From Litorimonas taeanensis (GTDB lineage: Bacteria; Pseudomonadota; Alphaproteobacteria; Caulobacterales; Maricaulaceae): a stretch of 64,000 bases of DNA. The translations under genes were made by a program, and so were the position numbers. The stretch's first letter is position 1. Each line of letters begins with the position of its first letter. The notes beneath the pieces were generated by a model. The model searched no databases. It was not told the DNA's origin and saw only the letters and a program-made list of their open reading frames with translations. Below are positions 16,307 to 25,685 of this stretch, piece by piece. The DNA lies in contig NZ_RBII01000002.1 in assembly GCF_003634015.1 (NCBI RefSeq), positions 957,597-1,021,596 of the forward strand. The letters are read 5' to 3'.

Positions 16307-18505
16307 ATGGTTTCGAAGGCCAACAGGTATGAATTGTGGGATGAATTTCTTGAAGCATGGCCTGTTGAGGCTGTAGAGACCCTCACTTTAACTCAGTATA
16401 CAAGTAGTGCGGATGACAGATTAGGTGATAATCCTGAATACCCTTTTACCTATTGGTTGGAGTCCATAACTAATGATCTCGGGTCTATATGGGGTGGGTC
16501 TGCTTTCAAATTTGGCATTTTCAAAAGAGCTAAAAAAGAAGAGAAAACAGCAGATAAATCACGGTCCTACTCAGACGATTATGGTTGGTATGCCAAATTT
16601 GGGGACGACCCAGAAACAGCTTTTAAAAATGTTAAATCTGCGATTTTGGAAATTATAAAGAATGTAAAAAATGGCCGTCTGGACTTAATTGATAAGTCGC
16701 CCATTGGTGACGTCGTTTCCTGGAAAGTAGCTTTTTTATATCAGGATCGTAACAAGCCAATAGTTGTTCCGATTTATGCGGCACGTTCAATTCGTGATAC
16801 CCATCCAAACATTAAACCGAGCACGCCACTTAGCCGATGCCATGAGATTTTGATAGGTGAAAGAAATGGTGTCGACATTTTCGATTACTATGATCAGCTA
16901 TTACAACATAGCGAAGCTCATGACGAGGACTCTAAAGAACAGCTAAAGATTACTATAAACAGCTATCCTAAGAACCTCATATTATATGGCCCTCCTGGGA
17001 CAGGCAAAACATGGACAAGTTCAGAAATTGCAGTGAAAATTTGTGATGGACAGGCTCCCGTTGATCGTGGTGCTCTGATGGATCGTTATAGAGACTTGGT
17101 TAAATCAGGACGTATAGCCTTTACAACATTTCACCAATCAATGGGTTATGAAGAATTTGTGGAGGGCTTACGGCCGGTCACAGATGGAGACACAGATGAA
17201 GGGGCATCTAGTGGGGGCTTTCGTCTTGTCGCACGCAATGGCTTGTTTCGTAATATTTGCGCTCTTGCTAAGCAAAGTGGAACCCATAACTCAAAAATTG
17301 ACATTAACCTTGATAAGCATGCGATCTTTAAGATGTCGCTTGGGAACGCAAAGACCGAACCGCATATTTATGCTGCATCATTAAAAAAGGATTGCATAAC
17401 TCTTGGATATGGAGGGCAGTTTGATTGGTCTGATCCTAAATTCAATAAGTATGACAAAGTAAAAGCTCAATGGGATTCTCTTGGCGTAAATGGGCAAGAT
17501 ATGACGAGTGGGATAAGGGAGTTTCGCAAGTTTCGGTGTGACATGTCTATTGGCGATATTGTAATAGTCTCTGATGGGAATTCTGCCTTTCGCGCAATAG
17601 GGCAAATAATTGGTAATTACGAATATGCAGAACCTAGTGACGATGGGGAAGACCCTTTCGATGAAGGTAATTATTACCATCACCGAAGAAAAGTAAAATG
17701 GCTGAAGATTTTAGAAGAGTCATTGCCTGTAGAAAACATTAAGTCGGGAAAGTTCACCCAATCGAGTTGCTACCGACTAGATAAATTACAAATAAATTTT
17801 GACGTTCTTGAGCGCTTAATCTCTGCTGGCGAGACAGGTAAGTCCAATCTCGCTAATAATGAAGTGCAAAATTATGTTCTTATTATTGATGAAATAAACC
17901 GCGCTAATATATCAAAAGTTTTTGGTGAACTAATTACGCTTCTTGAGCCCGATAAACGAATTGGTTCAGGGCCTAATGCTCTACAAGTCACTCTGCCGTA
18001 TTCCAGAGACAAATTCGGTGTGCCACAAAACCTTTATATCGTTGGAACGATGAACACAGCGGATCGTTCAATTGCGCTTTTGGATACAGCGTTACGGCGG
18101 AGGTTTAGTTTTAAAGAAATGATGCCGCGCTATGATATTCCCCCGATTGATAGAAAGGTCGAAGGCATTCATCTAGGAAAATTTCTGAAAGCAATTAATG
18201 CCCGTATAGAATGGATGTTCGACAGGGATCATCAAATTGGTCACAGCTTTCTAACAAGCGTTCAGACTCAAGACGATTTAGACCAAGTAATGCGCGACAA
18301 AATAATACCCCTACTTACGGAGTACTTTTATGAAGATTGGGAAAAAGTATGTGTCGCGCTGAATGATAAAGGCAATCAGTTTATAAAGAAGAAAAAACTT
18401 ATTGCTCCAACAATGCAAGGCTCTGAGGAAGAAGAAAGATTTCGTTACAAAGTTAAAGTTAAGCCCTTTCCTTTAGAGGCTTATAAAACGGTTTATCAAT
18501 CGTGA
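16307..18505 (+). CDS. mcrB: McrB-like AAA+ GTPase/ATPase with inserted PUA/EVE-like domain
   Basis: A 732-residue protein. The first 200 residues are a target-recognition-type domain. Walker A is GPPGTGKT (228-235), Walker B LIIDEIN (about 525-531), and the McrB signature MNTADRSIALLDTALRRRF follows. Between Walker A and B, about residues 330-490 form an extra module with GDIVIVSDGNSAFRAIGQII and an HHRRKVKWL ending. This resembles PUA/EVE-type domains that read modified bases. The ATG 16307 is preceded by GGGGAGAA. It overlaps mcrC by 4 bases. With McrC it should restrict DNA carrying foreign modifications. The gene is AT-richer than its neighbours (18 G+C in 16501-16560), so it may have joined the operon separately. 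Confidence 0.9.
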   Translation: MVSKANRYELWDEFLEAWPVEAVETLTLTQYTSSADDRLGDNPEYPFTYWLESITNDLGSIWGGSAFKFGIFKRAKKEEKTADKSRSYSDDYGWYAKFGDDPETAFKNVKSAILEIIKNVKNGRLDLIDKSPIGDVVSWKVAFLYQDRNKPIVVPIYAARSIRDTHPNIKPSTPLSRCHEILIGERNGVDIFDYYDQLLQHSEAHDEDSKEQLKITINSYPKNLILYGPPGTGKTWTSSEIAVKICDGQAPVDRGALMDRYRDLVKSGRIAFTTFHQSMGYEEFVEGLRPVTDGDTDEGASSGGFRLVARNGLFRNICALAKQSGTHNSKIDINLDKHAIFKMSLGNAKTEPHIYAASLKKDCITLGYGGQFDWSDPKFNKYDKVKAQWDSLGVNGQDMTSGIREFRKFRCDMSIGDIVIVSDGNSAFRAIGQIIGNYEYAEPSDDGEDPFDEGNYYHHRRKVKWLKILEESLPVENIKSGKFTQSSCYRLDKLQINFDVLERLISAGETGKSNLANNEVQNYVLIIDEINRANISKVFGELITLLEPDKRIGSGPNALQVTLPYSRDKFGVPQNLYIVGTMNTADRSIALLDTALRRRFSFKEMMPRYDIPPIDRKVEGIHLGKFLKAINARIEWMFDRDHQIGHSFLTSVQTQDDLDQVMRDKIIPLLTEYFYEDWEKVCVALNDKGNQFIKKKKLIAPTMQGSEEEERFRYKVKVKPFPLEAYKTVYQS

Positions 18506-19806
18506 GAACGCTGACGATCTTTGAGCACGCTTATGTGAGTATTTCTGATAAACCTGCCGAGGGGCGTCTGATGCAAGCGGACGTCGAGGCATTAGACCTC
18601 GCTCAAAAATCCATGGGAGCGAATGCTTTTGCGTGGGACGGACGCAACAGGATAAAAGCATCGCAATTTGTGGGTATCATTGCCGCACCCGGAATCAGGC
18701 TTGAAATTCTGCCAAAGATTGACAAAAGTGAAAATATAGAGACACGCGGCACATTGATAAAAATGATTGCTGCGGCACTATCTATTCCAATTTATGACGG
18801 TGATATAACGCCTCTCAATTCTCAAGACCAGGATTTTCTTGAAATCCTTGTACTTGTATTTGCGCGCCGATTAGCAAGCGAAGTTCGAAAAGGACTGACC
18901 CGTAATTATAAACGGCAGACTGATGATTTGGCACGACTGCGGGGCAAATTGGATGTGACGCGTCAGTTCACAAAATTCGCGGCTACGCCTCAAATTCTTG
19001 CTTGCGAATTTGATGAGTTTAGCGCTGATAATGCGCTGAACAGGCTCTTGGCGTGCGCGACGTCTCTCTTGATGAGAAAGACTAATGTTGCCACCACTCA
19101 GCGTCTCCTAGCGGAAATTGATGCTCACTTCGCCGAGGTTTCGCCAGTGACAGTTCAGCAGGCACTCCAAGAACCGATAATCCTGGATCGCAAAAACCAA
19201 AGATGGAGTGTGTGCGAGAAACTCGCGAGGTTACTTCTGCAATCTTTGTATCAAACAGTTCATGGTGGGAAGCGCGAGGGTGTGGCCCTGCTCTTTGATA
19301 TGAATAAACTGTTTGAAGCTTATGTAACTCGCCTTGCGCAAAAGACCTTGAGACCGATGGGTTACACTGTTTGGACCCAAAAACCGCAAAAAGCCTTAGT
19401 GCATGACAAGGAAGGGCGACGCGCCTTCATCACCAAACCTGATATCTATGTGAAGGGGCATGGCGAAGTAATAATAATTGATACTAAATGGAAGACGCTC
19501 GATTTCTCAAAAGGAAACTTTGGTATTTCGCAAGCTGACGCGTACCAAATGCATGGATATGCAAGAGTCTATGATGCCACAAAAACTATTCTGCTCTACC
19601 CACAAATGCATGATAAATCGGGTGCATTCGCAAGTTGGACCTTTGAGAATTCGGATACCCAATTACAAGTGGCTACAATCGATATTCTAGACGAAACAAA
19701 AATGGCGGAAAGCTTATTGTCGATAGTCCAGCTGCAAGGCAATTCGCTTAGTGGGACCGAAATCTCGCAAAGGTACGATCACGCTAGTTTAGCTGCGCAG
19801 GTATAA
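18502..19806 (+). CDS. mcrC: McrC-like nuclease subunit
   Basis: A 434-residue McrC family protein. The N-terminal part (KASQFVGIIAAPGIRLEILPKI) is the McrB-binding beta domain. The C-terminal PD-(D/E)xK nuclease shows KPDIYVKGHGEVIIIDTKWK near residues 312-331, with the catalytic Asp and the D-x-K pair present. The ATG at 18502 overlaps the mcrB stop by 4 bases, so translation is coupled. McrB and McrC together form a motor-nuclease that cuts modified DNA. The gene ends 5 bp before the TM0106-type nuclease-helicase gene, which keeps the operon continuous. Confidence 0.92.
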   Translation: MRTLTIFEHAYVSISDKPAEGRLMQADVEALDLAQKSMGANAFAWDGRNRIKASQFVGIIAAPGIRLEILPKIDKSENIETRGTLIKMIAAALSIPIYDGDITPLNSQDQDFLEILVLVFARRLASEVRKGLTRNYKRQTDDLARLRGKLDVTRQFTKFAATPQILACEFDEFSADNALNRLLACATSLLMRKTNVATTQRLLAEIDAHFAEVSPVTVQQALQEPIILDRKNQRWSVCEKLARLLLQSLYQTVHGGKREGVALLFDMNKLFEAYVTRLAQKTLRPMGYTVWTQKPQKALVHDKEGRRAFITKPDIYVKGHGEVIIIDTKWKTLDFSKGNFGISQADAYQMHGYARVYDATKTILLYPQMHDKSGAFASWTFENSDTQLQVATIDILDETKMAESLLSIVQLQGNSLSGTEISQRYDHASLAAQV

Positions 19807-19811
19807 GCAAA

Positions 19812-22800
19812 GTGTATTTATCTTCCGGACAGCTTGTATTTTCACCCTCGGACCTCATCACATTCATGGAGTCAGAATATGCTTCTGCAATGGAGCGGTT
19901 GAAGCTCGGAGATGAGTCTATCGCTGAATTGATGGATGCCGAAGATGTGGTGTTGGCGAGCTTGCAGCAAAAAGGTTACGCCCATGAGGATGCCTTTACG
20001 GAGCGGCTCAAGACTCTTGGCAAGGATGTTCTGGAGACGAAGCGGGCCACGCCTCAGCAGACCTTTGATGCCACTTTAGAGGCTATGAAAGCTGGGCAAG
20101 AAGTTATCACGCAGGGTTACCTCTCTTTAGGGCAATTTGGTGGGTTTACGGATTATTTGGTCCGCGTGCCTGGGGCCTCTAATTTTGGCAATTATCACTA
20201 TGAGGTCTGGGACACGAAGCTCTCTAAAAAGCTCAAACCTTATTTTGCCATTCAGCTCTGTTGTTACATTGAAATGCTGGAAGCCATTCAGGGGGTAAGA
20301 CCCAAGCAGATGGTTGTCGTGTTAGGTGACGAAACAGAAGCCCGGCTGAATGTCGATAATTACTTTGCCTATTATCAGAATTTGAAATCAGCATTTTTAG
20401 CATTTCATGCGGAGCCTCCGAAAGGCTTGCCGGACCCAAATATCAGTAAGAGCTATGGCCGCTGGAGTGACCTTGCCCATGAGCAGCTTGTTGAGCGTGA
20501 TCATCTTTCCCTCGTGGCTAATATTTCTCGCTCGCAAGTCAAGAATTTAGAGAAAGCCGGTATTTTCACGATGCAGGCTTTAGCGGATAGCGAGCTTACG
20601 AGCATTCCCAATATGAGCGGCAATGTCTTTGCACGGGCAAAAGCCCAAGCCAAATTGCAAATCGCGTCGAGGGGTAAGGAGATACCTGATTATACTATTC
20701 TGCCGCATGAAACGGGCGCGCAGCGCGGTCTTGCGATACTCCCGCCCCATAGTGGGAATGATGTGTTCTTTGATATTGAGGGCTGCCCCCATATTGAAGG
20801 CGGGCTCGAATATCTCTGGGGCAATACTTATTTTGATAAAAGCGGCACGAAACAGTTCAAAGAGTTTTGGGCGCACGATTATAAGCAAGAAAAAACAATA
20901 TTCACCGAGTTCATTGATTGGATTTACGGCCTGTGGCTCGAAGACCCAACCATGCATGTCTATCATTATGCCAATTATGAGATAGCGGCCATACGCAAGT
21001 TGATGGGACGCTATGGCGTATGCGAAGAGAAGGTTGATAACCTTCTGCGCAATAATGTCTTTGTCGATTTGTATAATGTCGTGCGCCACGGCATCATGAT
21101 TGGCGAGCCGCGTTACTCCATTAAAAATGTTGAGCATATTTATCGCGGTAAACGCGACACTGACGTCGCCTCCGGCGGTGAAAGTATTGTCGTCTATGAG
21201 AACTGGCGTGAGGATCCAGATGGGCTGACATGGGAAACTTCGAAAGTTCTGAACTCTATTCGGGATTATAATATTGATGATTGTGATAGCACACAGGAGC
21301 TGACTGTCTGGCTGCGGGATGAGCAGGCCAAGCATAATATTGCCTATCTTGTGCCCGACGGCGAAGGCGAGAAAGAGGTGCCTGAAGAGGTCACAGACAT
21401 CACCCAATTACGAGACCGTTTATTAGAGGCGTCTGAAACGCAAGAGGATGTGAAACGCGCGGCGCTGCTGGATGTTTTAGCTTGGTCGTTGGAGTTTCAT
21501 CGCCGTGAGAACAAGCCGACATGGTGGCGACTCTATGAGCGGCTTGGATGGACGGAGCCTGAATTTTTTGATGATATGGACTGCCTCGCAGGTCTGACCC
21601 GAACGGCTACCGAGCCTTATCTGCCTACATCGCGCGCGCGTAATCATGTCTATGAATATGCTTACGATACGAACCAACCCTTCAAAGGCTCGGGTAAGAA
21701 GTTCTATGTTCTGGGCGAAGAGAATATGAAGATCTCCCGCTATGCTTATGACCCCGATGCCGGATTGATTTCCTTCCAATATAAGGAGCCTTTGCCCAAT
21801 AGATTGAGCATCCTACCTGATGAATATGTCAGGCCCGTGCCTATTCCAGGCGCGATTAAGGCCGTCATCGAAACACTATTTGAGACTGATTTTGAGCCTT
21901 GCGCGATTGTGGATTTTTTAACCCGCTCTCGCCCCCGTATTACTGGTTTTTCAGGCGGTGACATTATCAGGACTGAGGCTGATTTTATGGCCGAAATCAT
22001 TCAGGCCGCGACAAATCTGGACAATAGCTATCTGTGCATTCAAGGACCGCCAGGCGCAGGAAAAACCTATACCGCTAAGCATATTATTGGTGAGCTCCTG
22101 CGCCAAGGCAAACGGGTAGGCATTTCGTCTAATAGTCATAAGGCGATTATCAATCTGATGAAAGGCGTGGCTGAATATGTTGATGGCGAGAGTATTGATT
22201 GCAGCATAGTCAAAGCGGGCGGCGATAAAGAGGATGAAATCTTTGACAGGGACAATGTAAACTATGTTGCCAGTGTAACAAAGTTCACACCGAAAGATGG
22301 ATGCTGCTTTGGCGGTACGGCATGGGCTTTTAGTAATGAGCACGTCAAAGACAGTTTCGACTATCTATTTATTGACGAGGCGGGCCAAGTCTCTGTCGCC
22401 AATATGATCGGTATGAGCCAATCCTGCAGCAATATCATTCTCATGGGTGACCAGATGCAGCTCGGCCAGCCTATCCAAGGCACGCATCCCGGAGAGAGCG
22501 GGATGTCTATTCTGGATTACTTACTTGAAGATCATGCCACTATCCCATCCGATATTGGTGTGTTTCTGCCAAAGACGTTTAGGATGCATCCGAATGTGTG
22601 TGATTTGATTTCACGGCAAGTCTATGAGGGTAAACTGTCATCTGACGAAGTGACTCATAAGCATATTGTAGAGACTTCTGGGCCGTTAATTACGCAGCCA
22701 TCAGGTGTCTGTTTTGTCCCAGTTGCCCATGAGGGAAATACGCAAGGCAGTCCCGAGGAAGTGGAACACATTTCAGCCATCGCCAATGAACTTATCGGCA

Positions 22801-23168
22801 GTCCTTATTGGCCGGACCCTGAGGGGAATGAACGGGTGATTGGATGGGGCGATGTTCTATTTGTTGCGCCATATAATTATCAGGTTAATTTACTGCGGGC
22901 GGCACTGGGAGACAGTGCGAAGATTGGCAGTATTGACAAATTCCAAGGCCAGGAAGCGCCTATCGTTATTCTGTCTATGTGCGCCTCAGATGCCGCAGAT
23001 AGTCCGCGCGGTATAGATTTCCTGTTTTCTAAGAACAGGATGAATGTGGCGATATCGCGAGCGCAAGCTTTAGCGATTGTCGTGGGGAATCCGAAGCTGG
23101 CGCAAACCAGCGTCAATAGTTTGAAGCAGATGGAACAGATTAATTTTTTCTGTGATATTGTGAGGTAG
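19812..23168 (+). CDS. TM0106-type RecB-like nuclease fused to UPF1-like SF1 helicase
   Basis: An 1118-residue three-part protein. A RecB-family PD-(D/E)xK nuclease lies at about residues 105-160 (GFTDYLVRV, then YEVWDTKLS and YFAIQLCCY). An RNase H-like DEDD exonuclease region lies at about 315-500, starting VFFDIEGCP. A superfamily 1 helicase lies at about 735-1118, with Walker A GPPGAGKT (about 745), motif II FIDEAGQ (about 853), VLFVAPYNYQVNLLRAAL, SIDKFQGQEAP and NVAISRAQ. The start is GTG 19812. Members of this family are annotated as 'TM0106 family RecB-like putative nuclease'. It may degrade phage DNA or unwind recombination intermediates. It is more G+C rich than mcrB (30 G+C in 20761-20820). 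Confidence 0.88.
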   Translation: MYLSSGQLVFSPSDLITFMESEYASAMERLKLGDESIAELMDAEDVVLASLQQKGYAHEDAFTERLKTLGKDVLETKRATPQQTFDATLEAMKAGQEVITQGYLSLGQFGGFTDYLVRVPGASNFGNYHYEVWDTKLSKKLKPYFAIQLCCYIEMLEAIQGVRPKQMVVVLGDETEARLNVDNYFAYYQNLKSAFLAFHAEPPKGLPDPNISKSYGRWSDLAHEQLVERDHLSLVANISRSQVKNLEKAGIFTMQALADSELTSIPNMSGNVFARAKAQAKLQIASRGKEIPDYTILPHETGAQRGLAILPPHSGNDVFFDIEGCPHIEGGLEYLWGNTYFDKSGTKQFKEFWAHDYKQEKTIFTEFIDWIYGLWLEDPTMHVYHYANYEIAAIRKLMGRYGVCEEKVDNLLRNNVFVDLYNVVRHGIMIGEPRYSIKNVEHIYRGKRDTDVASGGESIVVYENWREDPDGLTWETSKVLNSIRDYNIDDCDSTQELTVWLRDEQAKHNIAYLVPDGEGEKEVPEEVTDITQLRDRLLEASETQEDVKRAALLDVLAWSLEFHRRENKPTWWRLYERLGWTEPEFFDDMDCLAGLTRTATEPYLPTSRARNHVYEYAYDTNQPFKGSGKKFYVLGEENMKISRYAYDPDAGLISFQYKEPLPNRLSILPDEYVRPVPIPGAIKAVIETLFETDFEPCAIVDFLTRSRPRITGFSGGDIIRTEADFMAEIIQAATNLDNSYLCIQGPPGAGKTYTAKHIIGELLRQGKRVGISSNSHKAIINLMKGVAEYVDGESIDCSIVKAGGDKEDEIFDRDNVNYVASVTKFTPKDGCCFGGTAWAFSNEHVKDSFDYLFIDEAGQVSVANMIGMSQSCSNIILMGDQMQLGQPIQGTHPGESGMSILDYLLEDHATIPSDIGVFLPKTFRMHPNVCDLISRQVYEGKLSSDEVTHKHIVETSGPLITQPSGVCFVPVAHEGNTQGSPEEVEHISAIANELIGSPYWPDPEGNERVIGWGDVLFVAPYNYQVNLLRAALGDSAKIGSIDKFQGQEAPIVILSMCASDAADSPRGIDFLFSKNRMNVAISRAQALAIVVGNPKLAQTSVNSLKQMEQINFFCDIVR

Positions 23169-23175
23169 GCCCAAG

Positions 23176-25164
23176 ATGAAAAACAAAACTTACCGTAATC
23201 TGTTAGCGGATGTTTTGGATAGCCTTGAAGGTATTAAAGCTGCCATTTTACAAACATCAATAGACGAAGTGCGGCGAGTGAGGGTGAACTCCACAAGGGC
23301 GCTTAAAGGACTCGTCTATGTTGGCGCAACCAGTTCTACATTAGGGATTGTCACTTTATTTGGCACAGCCGGTACTGGGACAGCCATATCAACTTTAAGC
23401 GGGGCGGCCCTCACGAGCTCGCAATTGGCGTTTCTAGGGTTTGGCTCCATGGCAACAGGAGTTGTGGTTTTAGGCGCGATCGGCTTTGCGACCTGCCAAG
23501 CCGTCGGTTGGATGTATAAGACAACGGTTTATGGAAAACCCCGCAAGTTTAAAACGCTCTCGGATAATGAAGTGTCTATTCTGAGTATGATTGATAGCCT
23601 AGTCGCGCCTCTGGCAGATGCGTTGGAAACTACATCTGAAAATCACGCATATTCACGAGAAGATATTTTTCTATATGCTTTTGATGGGCTCGCACCTTTG
23701 CAGGATTTATTGGAAGAAGAATTTGGTTCGAATGTCTTTATCGATGAAAAAGTCGTTCAAGATGTCAATAACTCAATAAAACTTTCATTGGCGTCAAGAG
23801 CTGCTTTAAAAAGAAGGTTTTGGGGACTTGTACAGGCCGTTGAGCGCATCACAAATCGCGCCTTAAATGACGTTATGACGCGATTGGAGGCAGGTGTCGC
23901 GCCAGCTAGTTCTCCGGTCCATAATCTCGTAGTTAAAGCGCTACGCCAAAGCGTTGCGCCGCAGGAGGTAAGTGATCTAAAACTTGCCGACTGCGTAAGG
24001 AGGTTTGACCGCCAGAAAAATGAGACTGTTAAAGGTCAAGCTAAATTGATTTTACTTAAACAGTTGGAACAACTCAAACAGCCGCATGCTCTTGAAAAGG
24101 TCGAAGGAGCTGTCATCGTCACAGTTGACGGCGTTTCAAAAACTATTGGGACGCACGGCAAGAAACTTATCAAAACAAGCACTGAGAAAATGAGGCCAGC
24201 GGTGGGCGTATTCAAAGACGAAATGGCGCAGCCGCGTTGGGATCGCGTCCGTGACCATAATTTATTAAAACCGGAAGGTAGACTCGCGACGGCGGTTACA
24301 AGTGCGGCTCCAAAAATTCAGAACTTAACGGGTAATGCAAAGGGTCTGGGGCGTAAAGTTATTGGAGACTTTTGGCGAAAGACTAAGATTGCTAGAGATA
24401 AGCTTGAAGATGCAGCGGCAACAAATGTCTTGGAGTACAACTCAGAAACATCTTATAGTGAACCTCAATCCCGGTTAGCTTCTGTCGTCATTGCCGTGTG
24501 CGTCGAGCGCTTGATGAGTAATAGGCTGCGGTACTGGACGTTGGAAGAAGATCTCGTGCTTCAAGCTCTTAGATTATCTATCCCAGATTTATCAGAGGCC
24601 GATATTACGGAACTCTCTTCATATTTACGAAATAGTGATCCAGCCCAAATGCGGGGTGTCCTTGCGACAACGAAAGGAAAATATCATGAACTTATTGTTA
24701 AGCAGGCTGAAAATATGGATGGGGACGAGGTTTCGGCGAGGCTTTTTGAAGACCTGAATCATCCCGGAAGTGACATTGAATTTATCGTGGATGGGCAGGT
24801 CATTGAAGAAGTTCAGTTAAAGGCCGTCGTTTCAGAAGCGCTGATAATTGAGCATCAAAGTAAATATCCTGATATTACAATATTGGCGACAGAAGAAGCT
24901 GCCAGCCGTGTTGATGGGGTGGAAAGTTCAGGGTTTTCTAATGCGCAATTGCAGGCCGATGTTGAAGAGAGGCTAAAGGAGCTTGAAGGTGACGGAACTC
25001 TTGACAATATGGGTGATGCCTTTGTTGTGTCAGCTCTAAGTCTTGCGGCTTTAAACGCAAAGAAAATTGCCAAAGGGGATGTTAGTGCGGATGATCTGCG
25101 TACATCTGCAAATGACATTGCCGCAGGGCTCACAACATCAATTCTGTTGGATATGATATTTTGA
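23176..25164 (+). CDS. Membrane protein with glycine-rich hairpin, last gene of the defence operon
   Basis: A 662-residue protein that I do not recognise. Residues about 46-115 form two hydrophobic, glycine/alanine-rich segments (LFGTAGTGTAISTLSGAA, then LGFGSMATGVVVLGAI). Such glycine-zipper stretches recur in membrane-inserting effectors and in conjugation or defence proteins. The rest is soluble, mostly helical and charged, with a QLKAVVSEALIIEHQ segment near 540-555 and a weakly hydrophobic C-terminus. It starts 7 bp after the nuclease-helicase stop and ends the run of ten genes; a 216-bp gap follows. A membrane-disrupting or membrane-sensing role is a guess from the hairpin and the context. 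It could instead be a structural or transport protein. Confidence 0.6.
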   Translation: MKNKTYRNLLADVLDSLEGIKAAILQTSIDEVRRVRVNSTRALKGLVYVGATSSTLGIVTLFGTAGTGTAISTLSGAALTSSQLAFLGFGSMATGVVVLGAIGFATCQAVGWMYKTTVYGKPRKFKTLSDNEVSILSMIDSLVAPLADALETTSENHAYSREDIFLYAFDGLAPLQDLLEEEFGSNVFIDEKVVQDVNNSIKLSLASRAALKRRFWGLVQAVERITNRALNDVMTRLEAGVAPASSPVHNLVVKALRQSVAPQEVSDLKLADCVRRFDRQKNETVKGQAKLILLKQLEQLKQPHALEKVEGAVIVTVDGVSKTIGTHGKKLIKTSTEKMRPAVGVFKDEMAQPRWDRVRDHNLLKPEGRLATAVTSAAPKIQNLTGNAKGLGRKVIGDFWRKTKIARDKLEDAAATNVLEYNSETSYSEPQSRLASVVIAVCVERLMSNRLRYWTLEEDLVLQALRLSIPDLSEADITELSSYLRNSDPAQMRGVLATTKGKYHELIVKQAENMDGDEVSARLFEDLNHPGSDIEFIVDGQVIEEVQLKAVVSEALIIEHQSKYPDITILATEEAASRVDGVESSGFSNAQLQADVEERLKELEGDGTLDNMGDAFVVSALSLAALNAKKIAKGDVSADDLRTSANDIAAGLTTSILLDMIF

Positions 25165-25380
25165 TTAAGTTTGCGTACTTGAAAACACCTGAATATTCAA
25201 CGGTTTCGGTTCGTAGAAATTGTGATAGTTAGGAGTTGGGCTTCGTTTAGTCACTTTCACTCGAGTATTTACTCATTATATTTCTAATTTTTCCTCATTT
25301 ACTTACTCTAAAATTTCCTCGTATAGTGGATGCATGAAAAACTGATGTTGCTAGTTATCAATACGTAACTGGAGAACAAC
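25165..25380. other. AT-rich intergenic region before the DUF4258-like gene
   Basis: A 216-bp gap after the defence operon. It holds repeated TTTACTC/TTTCCTC-type pyrimidine-rich words (TATTTACTCATTA, TTTACTTACTC) and probably the promoter of the next gene. No dependable -35/-10 pair or terminator is visible. Confidence 0.35.
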
Positions 25381-25671
25381 ATGACTAAACAAGCTTTAAA
25401 TCTAACAAAACACGTAACAACTCGTATGCAACAACGTGGAATTAGAGGCATATATATGGATTACCTCTTTAAATATGCTGATCGCTACGAATATGCAGGC
25501 GGCGGAAGTGAGCGTGTATATATTTCAACTCGTGAATTTAATTCCTTAAATACTGCGGGTGTTATTCCGGCGGATATCTTGTCCAAAATTCGAAATTTAT
25601 GCGTCATTATTAAGGATAATGTTGTGGTTACGGCCATGCATAAAACCCAACGCACACGTCGTTGCAATTAA
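25381..25671 (+). CDS. DUF4258-like small protein (RelE-superfamily fold)
   Basis: A 96-residue protein resembling a widespread family of small proteins that begin H-x3-R-M-x2-R-G-I (HVTTRMQQRGI) and end with a beta strand and a basic tail (VVVTAMHKTQRTRR). The family is usually assigned to DUF4258, distantly related to RelE/ParE. Whether it cuts RNA is unknown. The ATG at 25381 is preceded by GGAG (ACTGGAGAACAAC). Another gene follows 14 bp downstream with a strong ribosome binding site, so the two form a small operon. A toxin-like role is possible but unproved; the usual antitoxin is not obvious. Confidence 0.6.
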   Translation: MTKQALNLTKHVTTRMQQRGIRGIYMDYLFKYADRYEYAGGGSERVYISTREFNSLNTAGVIPADILSKIRNLCVIIKDNVVVTAMHKTQRTRRCN

Positions 25672-25685
25672 TCAGGAGGTCAGCC

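Noticed and set aside
5692-25164. Assignment of the operon to BREX, DISARM or Druantia
   Set aside because: PglZ/BrxC (BREX), the DrmA/DrmB pair (DISARM) and the Druantia DruE are missing. The Mod is of type III beta class and the helicase is an SNF2 protein with DUF4391, which fits none of these.
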